Shown here piece by piece: positions 16,030-19,849 of a DNA stretch of 19,849 nt. Under the pieces are notes generated by a model, which was given only the letters and a program-made list of their open reading frames with translations, had not been told where the DNA came from and did not search any database. The translations under genes and the position numbers were made by a program. The stretch comes from Chloroflexota bacterium (GTDB lineage Bacteria > Chloroflexota > Dehalococcoidia > UBA2979). Numbering within the stretch: position 1 is the stretch's first letter; the number at the start of each line of letters is the position of its first letter. The stretch is taken from positions 1 to 19,849 of the forward strand of contig CANFFZ010000032.1 of assembly GCA_947446155.1 (NCBI GenBank), written 5' to 3'.

Positions 16030-16833
16030 ATGCAGGTCAGGGCCGGGATCTTCGACTCCGGGGTGGGCGGCCTCACGGTCGCTGAGGCGCTACACCGCCT
16101 TGCCCCCTCACTTCCCATCTCCTATCTCGCCGACACCGCCTTCTTTCCCTACGGCAACCGCACCGCCGAGGAAGTCGCCGACCGCGCCGTCGTGCTCGCC
16201 CGGACGCTGATCGAGGGTGGCGCCACCGTCATCGTCGTCGCCTGCAATACCGCCTCCTCGGCTGCCCTCGAACGGTTGCGCGCAGAGTTCACGATCCCGG
16301 TCGTCGGGATGGAGCCTCCGGTGAAGCCGGCCGTGGAGCGCAGCCGTAGCCGTACCATCGCGGTCCTTGCTACTGTCGGCACCGTCAGCGGCGCGCGCCT
16401 CGCGAGGCTGACCGAGAAGCACAGCGGGGACGCCACCGTCACGACCATCGCGATGCCCGGCCTCGCCGACCTCGTGGAGGCCGGTGAGACCTCCAGCGAG
16501 CGCGTGCGCACGATGCTCGCGGACGCGCTGCGCGAGCCGGTAGCCCGTGGTGTCGACGAGGTCGCCCTCGGCTGCACCCACTATGGGTTCCTGCGCCCCA
16601 CGCTCGCCTCGCTGCTCCCCGCGAGCGTCGAGATCCTGGACGCGGCAGAGCCCGTGGCGCGGCGCGTGCTGACGGTGATGGCGGAGGCGGGTCAGGTCGT
16701 GCCCTCCGGCCCCGCGCAGGAAGTCCTCTGTTACGCTACCGGCGACGCCGACTCTTTTGAAGCAACCATCGAGCGGTTGCGCAAGGACGGTGCCGCGCTC
16801 CCTCCCCTGCGCGTACTTCGACCGGTCGCCTGA
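16030..16833 (+). CDS. murI: Glutamate racemase
   Basis: A 267-residue enzyme that converts L-glutamate to D-glutamate for peptidoglycan in the cytoplasm. The catalytic set is complete: FDSGVGG (D9, S10), VACNTAS (C72) and GCTHYG (C182, H184), with YGNRT (41-45) and PYG typical of MurI. The ATG at 16030 has GGAGGG 4 nt upstream. Length is normal. It is followed after 15 nt by pyrF, so the two are probably one transcript. Its presence suggests a murein wall with D-glutamate, or at least the capacity for one. Confidence 0.96.
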   Translation: MQVRAGIFDSGVGGLTVAEALHRLAPSLPISYLADTAFFPYGNRTAEEVADRAVVLARTLIEGGATVIVVACNTASSAALERLRAEFTIPVVGMEPPVKPAVERSRSRTIAVLATVGTVSGARLARLTEKHSGDATVTTIAMPGLADLVEAGETSSERVRTMLADALREPVARGVDEVALGCTHYGFLRPTLASLLPASVEILDAAEPVARRVLTVMAEAGQVVPSGPAQEVLCYATGDADSFEATIERLRKDGAALPPLRVLRPVA

Positions 16834-16848
16834 CGAAGGAGCCTTGCC

Positions 16849-17676
16849 GTGCCGCAGGTCGAGACGCAGACCACCTTTCGTACCCGCTTCGAAGCTGCTG
16901 CTCAGCGCAACCATTCGCTGCTCTGTGTCGGCCTCGACCCTGACCCGGCGAAGGTCCCGGACGGTGTCTCCGTCCGCGACTTCCTCATGGGGATCGTGGA
17001 AGCCACCAGTGACATCGTCGCCTGCTACAAGCCGAACATCGCGTTCTTTGAGCCCTACCTCGGTGAGGGCATCGACATGCTGCACGAGGTCATCGCGGCC
17101 ATCCCGCCCGACGTCCCAGTGTTGCTGGACGCCAAGCGAGGCGACATCGGCAACACCTCGGAGGCCTACGCCCGCGCGGTGTTCGACGCGATGGGCGCGG
17201 ACGCGGTGACGCTGAACCCGTACCTCGGGCGCGATGGAGTGGAGCCGTTCCTGCGCTACGCCGACCGGCACTCGTTCCTGCTCTGCCGCACCTCGAATCC
17301 CGGTGCCGCCGACGTGCAGGATCTGCAGGTCGAGGGCCACCCGCTCTACGAGCACATCGCCTATCTCGCGAACGAGTGGAACACCCGAGGCAACGTGGGA
17401 CTCGTCGTCGGCGCGACGTACCCCGCTGAAGCGGCCCGTATCCGCGAGATTTGCCCGGACCTGCTGTTCCTGATGCCGGGCGTCGGTGCGCAAGACGGTG
17501 ACCTTGAGGCCGCCGTGCGCGCTGGGATGGACGCCCACGGTGCCGGGATCATGGTGAACGCCTCGCGCGGTGTCCTGTACGCCGGCACTGGTGGTGCCCG
17601 AAGCGGTTGGGCGGACGCCTCGCGAGAGGCGGCGACGAGGCTGCGCGACCAGATCAACGCCGCCCGCGCGCGCTAG
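16849..17676 (+). CDS. pyrF: Orotidine 5'-phosphate decarboxylase (PyrF type 2)
   Basis: A 275-residue enzyme catalysing the last step of UMP synthesis, decarboxylation of orotidine 5'-phosphate. The core is LDAKRGDIGNT with D94, K96 (proton donor) and D99; D30 (VGLDPD) and K61 (YKPN) complete the site, and MPGVGAQDGD and VNASRGVLYA are the phosphate-binding end of the barrel. The DAKRGDI form and length match the longer type 2 subfamily common in Actinobacteria and Chloroflexota. The GTG at 16849 has a perfect AAGGAG (16836-16841) 7 nt upstream. Confidence 0.96.
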   Translation: MPQVETQTTFRTRFEAAAQRNHSLLCVGLDPDPAKVPDGVSVRDFLMGIVEATSDIVACYKPNIAFFEPYLGEGIDMLHEVIAAIPPDVPVLLDAKRGDIGNTSEAYARAVFDAMGADAVTLNPYLGRDGVEPFLRYADRHSFLLCRTSNPGAADVQDLQVEGHPLYEHIAYLANEWNTRGNVGLVVGATYPAEAARIREICPDLLFLMPGVGAQDGDLEAAVRAGMDAHGAGIMVNASRGVLYAGTGGARSGWADASREAATRLRDQINAARAR

Positions 17677-17684
17677 CGACACCC

Positions 17685-17969
17685 GTGGCCGCCCTCGACC
17701 TCCTCGACCTGCGCATGGGTGACGTGCTGCGCTTGCGCAAGCAGCACCCGTGTGGGAGTCACGAATGGGAGATCGTCCGGCTCGGCGGGGACATCGGCCT
17801 CCGCTGTCGAGGCTGCTCGCACCGCATCCTGATGGACCGCCCGACGCTGCGCCGTCGCGCCCTCGCCTACGTTGAGCGTGGCGCACCTCTCGACCCCGCG
17901 ATCGAGCGCGCCCTGTACGGCGACCTGCCGGGTGACCCGCTGGCCTCGAATCTGCCACCCGCGGAGTGA
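17685..17969 (+). CDS. DUF951 zinc-ribbon protein
   Basis: A 94-residue protein with LRMGDVLRLRKQHPCGSHEW, then GGDIGLRCRGCSHRILM, the hallmark of DUF951: an invariant HPCG and a CxxC pair that probably bind zinc. Its function is unknown. The family is found mainly in Firmicutes and Chloroflexota, often near ribosome- or cell-division-linked genes. The GTG at 17685, 8 nt after the pyrF stop, is chosen because the family usually has a few residues before the GDVVRLRK block; an ATG at 17715 is the alternative. The C-terminal ~30 residues extend past the usual ~65-residue length. Confidence 0.88.
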   Translation: MAALDLLDLRMGDVLRLRKQHPCGSHEWEIVRLGGDIGLRCRGCSHRILMDRPTLRRRALAYVERGAPLDPAIERALYGDLPGDPLASNLPPAE

Positions 17970-17985
17970 CTGCGGCGGGGCGCGG

Positions 17986-17991
17986 TACACT
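17986..17991 (+). promoter_or_regulatory. Candidate -10 box (TACACT) for the bifunctional nuclease gene
   Basis: TACACT lies 23 nt before the GTG at 18015, predicting a transcript start near 17998, after an upstream in-frame ATG at 17994. That supports the GTG as the true start. No clear -35. Confidence 0.3.
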
Positions 17992-18014
17992 CGATGGCGA
18001 AGGCGAGGCGCGCG

Positions 18015-18554
18015 GTGCGAGAACTGATCATCGACTCGATCCGTGTTGGACTCCGGCACTACCGTCGAGTCGTCGTCCTGCGTGAGAAGGAAGCCGAGCG
18101 CTACCTCACGATCTGGGTGGGAGCGGACGTCGCGGACGCCATCGCCTTCCGCCTCCAGGACGTCTCAGTCCCCCGTCCCCAGAGCCACGACCTCATGCTG
18201 AGCCTGGTGCAGGAACTCGGCGGCTCGGTCCAGGCCGTGATCGTGAACAACCTCAAAGACGACACTTTCTACGCGACGATCCAGGTCCAGAAGGATGGCC
18301 AACTGCTGGAAATCGATTCGCGGCCCTCGGACGCCATCGCCATCGCGGTGCGTGCGAGCGTCCCGATCTACGCCGTGGACGAAGTGCTGGAGCGCGCTGG
18401 GATCTTGCTGGACGAGGACGGCGAGGAAGTCGCCGACAACGAGTCCGCAGCCGACCAGCCGCCCCCCGTTTCGACCGAGGAACTGGAGAAACTCTCTGCG
18501 TTCCGCGACTTCGTCTCAGGCCTCGATCTGGACGATCTCGGAGGGCCCGCGTAG
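18015..18554 (+). CDS. Bifunctional nuclease family protein (DUF151)
   Basis: A 179-residue protein with the BFN domain: ELIIDSIRVGLRHYRRVVVL, then YLTIWVGADVADAIAFRLQ, PRPQSHDL and RPSDAIAIAVRASVPIYAVD. Family members have been reported to show both DNase and RNase activity and to act in stress or pathogen response; activity here is inferred. The C-terminal EELEKLSAFRDFVSGL is the usual short helical tail. The GTG at 18015 is preferred, with GAGG (18005-18008) 6 nt upstream and the family start aligning there; an ATG at 17994 would add 7 residues. It is last in the murI-pyrF-DUF951 cluster, and has its own -10 candidate. Confidence 0.9.
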   Translation: MRELIIDSIRVGLRHYRRVVVLREKEAERYLTIWVGADVADAIAFRLQDVSVPRPQSHDLMLSLVQELGGSVQAVIVNNLKDDTFYATIQVQKDGQLLEIDSRPSDAIAIAVRASVPIYAVDEVLERAGILLDEDGEEVADNESAADQPPPVSTEELEKLSAFRDFVSGLDLDDLGGPA

Positions 18555-18558
18555 GACA

Positions 18559-18598
18559 GCGATCAGTCGTGCGAAGGCGCGCAAACTCGGTTGATCGC
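18559..18598. promoter_or_regulatory. Hairpin between the nuclease gene and atpZ
   Basis: GCGATCAGTCG (18559-18569) pairs CGGTTGATCGC (18588-18598) over 11 positions, nine Watson-Crick and two G-T. The loop holds an inner 4-bp stem TGCG/CGCA (18570-18573 and 18580-18583). It begins 4 nt after the nuclease stop. It could terminate the upstream transcript, or act on the ATP synthase promoter, since TTGATC (18591-18596) in its right arm is a possible -35 with TGC-TACTGT (18614-18619) 17 nt on. Confidence 0.5.
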
Positions 18599-18619
18599 CA
18601 CTAGGGCGAATGCTACTGT
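18591..18619 (+). promoter_or_regulatory. Candidate promoter of the ATP synthase operon
   Basis: TTGATC (18591-18596), 17-nt spacer, then extended -10 TGC-TACTGT (-10 hexamer 18614-18619). The predicted transcript start near 18626 lies after the ATG at 18610, which favours the GTG at 18652 as the atpZ start. Confidence 0.4.
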
Positions 18620-18651
18620 CCGCGCGGCCCGCCTTGAGGGGATGGGCCACT

Positions 18652-18873
18652 GTGCTGACTTCACCGGCGTTTGGCCTCCTGGGTATCGGGTTCTCACTCG
18701 CTATCTGGATTGTGGGCGGGACCTTGCTCGGGCGCTGGCTCGATGCGAAGTTCGACACAGACCCGGTGTGGACGTTGTTGTTGCTGGGCGCGGGCCTCGC
18801 CATCGGACTTGCGGACGCAGTCCGCCGGCTGAGGGCAGTGATGACCCGGATCGAACGAAAGAGGCGTGGGTGA
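18652..18873 (+). CDS. atpZ: AtpZ/AtpI-like ATP synthase accessory membrane protein
   Basis: A 73-residue protein with two membrane spans: FGLLGIGFSLAIWIVGGTLL and TLLLLGAGLAIGLADAVRRL, with RWLD between them, typical of AtpZ/AtpI proteins that precede F-type ATP synthase genes. They help assemble the c-ring or supply Mg/Ca ions to the complex; the role varies. The GTG at 18652 is chosen because GAGGGG (18636-18641) is the only good ribosome site upstream and a promoter candidate overlaps the alternative ATG at 18610, which would add 14 residues. Its TGA overlaps the atpB start (GTGA, 18870-18873), so the two are translationally coupled. Confidence 0.8.
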   Translation: MLTSPAFGLLGIGFSLAIWIVGGTLLGRWLDAKFDTDPVWTLLLLGAGLAIGLADAVRRLRAVMTRIERKRRG

Positions 18874-19849
18874 AGAAGCTGCTGATCGCGGCGGGCGTCA
18901 TTGCGCTCATCATGGTTGGCGTGCTCTTCGTCGGCGGCGTCTCCCCCGTCATTGTTGTCGCCCCCGAAAAAATCACCACCATCGCCGGCATCCCGATCAC
19001 CAACACGATGATCACGGGCTGGACCGCCGTCGCCCTGATCTCCCTGGCCGCGATCATTGCTGGCCGTGGCATCAAGGAAGTCCCGAGCGGCTTCTCCGGA
19101 TTCGTCGAGGGCATGGTCGCCGCGTTCTACGGCATCGTCGTCCAGGTCGCCGGCGAGGTGAACGGTCGCCGCTTCTTCCCGCTCGTCGGCACGATTTTCT
19201 TTACGGTCGTCTGTTACAACTACTTCGGCCTCCTGCCGATGAACAACGTCATCGGCAAGCCCGAGCCGAACCACGGCGAGACGCAGGTCGTCTTCCTACA
19301 GGCTGGCCCGATCGCCTACATCCCGTTGAAGATGAACGGCCTCGAGCAGCGCAAGCTCAAAGACGGCGACCATCCCCTCCTGCCTGAGGGGTACGACGCC
19401 AGTCACGGTGCGGCCCCCGCGGGCGGGACGCCCGCTACGCCCGCCGGCGGCCACACGGCCGACCTGAGCGCACCGTCCGCGCCGTTCGTCGCTGACGTCA
19501 CATCGAGTGCTGGAACCGCAGTCGTTGCGACGGCCGAGGAACCGCACGAGGTCGATCGGTCGACTGACGGCTCGTTCTCGGGCGCGCTCGCGCCGTACTT
19601 CCGCTCCGTAAACACGGACATCAACGCCCCGCTGGCCATCGCCATGTTCTCCTTCGTCTTTGTGGAGATGTGGGGCCTGCAATCGCTGGGGCCGGGTTAC
19701 CTCAAGAAGTTCTTCGCCTTCGGTGCTCTCCTCAAGAAGGGCCCGATGGGCTTGATCGATGTATTCGTCGGCATTCTGGAGTTCGTCTCCGAGTTGTCCC
19801 GGGTGGTGTCGTTCACCTTCCGTCTCTTTGGCAATATCTTTGCAGGCGA
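18870..19849 (+). CDS. atpB: ATP synthase Fo subunit a (partial, runs off the window)
   Basis: At least 326 residues of the membrane a subunit that forms the proton (or sodium) half-channels of F1Fo ATP synthase. An N-terminal membrane span is followed by spans near residues 48-66 and 106-124 (ending FGLLPMNN), and later NTDINAPLAIAMFSF (from 248) and SELSRVVSFTFRLFGNIFAG, where R318 is the essential arginine. The window stops just after LFGNIFAG. Between residues ~124 and ~247 there is a much longer loop than usual, including an Ala/Pro/Gly-rich part (for example APAGGTPATPAGG). The start GTG at 18870 overlaps the atpZ stop. It is too long for E. coli-type AtpB mostly because of this loop. 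Confidence 0.93.
   Translation, partial: MKKLLIAAGVIALIMVGVLFVGGVSPVIVVAPEKITTIAGIPITNTMITGWTAVALISLAAIIAGRGIKEVPSGFSGFVEGMVAAFYGIVVQVAGEVNGRRFFPLVGTIFFTVVCYNYFGLLPMNNVIGKPEPNHGETQVVFLQAGPIAYIPLKMNGLEQRKLKDGDHPLLPEGYDASHGAAPAGGTPATPAGGHTADLSAPSAPFVADVTSSAGTAVVATAEEPHEVDRSTDGSFSGALAPYFRSVNTDINAPLAIAMFSFVFVEMWGLQSLGPGYLKKFFAFGALLKKGPMGLIDVFVGILEFVSELSRVVSFTFRLFGNIFAG

Noticed and set aside
16108..17958. Long minus-strand open frame (616 codons) over murI, pyrF and DUF951
   Set aside because: It is opposite three well-identified genes with intact catalytic residues. It reflects the strong G/C third-position bias.
1..19849. tRNA, rRNA, CRISPR, transposase or phage genes
   Set aside because: No cloverleaf with a GTTCGA-type arm, no regularly spaced repeats, and no transposase, integrase or phage-structural motifs were seen in the gaps or open frames.

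Overview
This window looks like an ordinary chromosomal stretch from a high-GC bacterium. Several gene families point to the Chloroflexota, perhaps a Dehalococcoidia-like lineage. These are a DUF951 zinc-ribbon protein (typical of Firmicutes and Chloroflexota), an F420-type luciferase-like oxidoreductase, a bifunctional nuclease, a ComB-family protein and an AtpZ-AtpB start to the ATP synthase operon. The assignment is inferred from gene families, not from a marker gene. No tRNA, rRNA, CRISPR array, insertion sequence or prophage gene was seen.

Layout. (1) 1-3401: tail of an upstream gene, a large NorD-like VWA protein (60-3347) and a strong terminator hairpin. (2) 3402-3791: a gene-free convergent spacer with several inverted repeats. 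(3) 3792-6068: a metallo-beta-lactamase-fold hydrolase (minus) divergent from an F420-dependent oxidoreductase (plus), which ends at a second terminator hairpin. (4) 6076-8355, minus: a likely operon FmdB zinc ribbon > CinA > DUF2971 protein. (5) 8454-9130, plus: an unrecognised gene broken by one frameshift and one in-frame TAG. (6) 9133-11134, minus: a DinB-like four-helix protein followed by a GltD/GltA-type NADPH oxidoreductase. (7) 11223-15197, plus: a tight MoxR ATPase > DUF58 > DUF4129 membrane protein operon, overlapping tail to tail with comB (15194-15940, minus). (8) 16030-18554, plus: murI > pyrF > DUF951 > bifunctional nuclease. (9) 18559-19849, plus: a hairpin and promoter candidate, then atpZ and atpB; atpB runs off the window.

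How the genes relate. Murein precursor supply (murI), pyrimidine synthesis (pyrF) and the start of the F1Fo ATP synthase form a housekeeping block. The MoxR/DUF58/DUF4129 set and the NorD-like protein both belong to the wider group of AAA+ ATPases paired with VWA-type partners. FmdB, CinA and the GltD-like flavoprotein are common scattered housekeeping genes.

No convincing new multi-gene system was found. The points most worth a second look are the doubly broken gene at 8454-9130, the roughly 90-residue low-complexity insertion in the ATP synthase a subunit, the structured DNA before atpZ, the tandem repeat upstream of the MoxR gene, and a recurring TACAAT-like -10 box without a clear -35.
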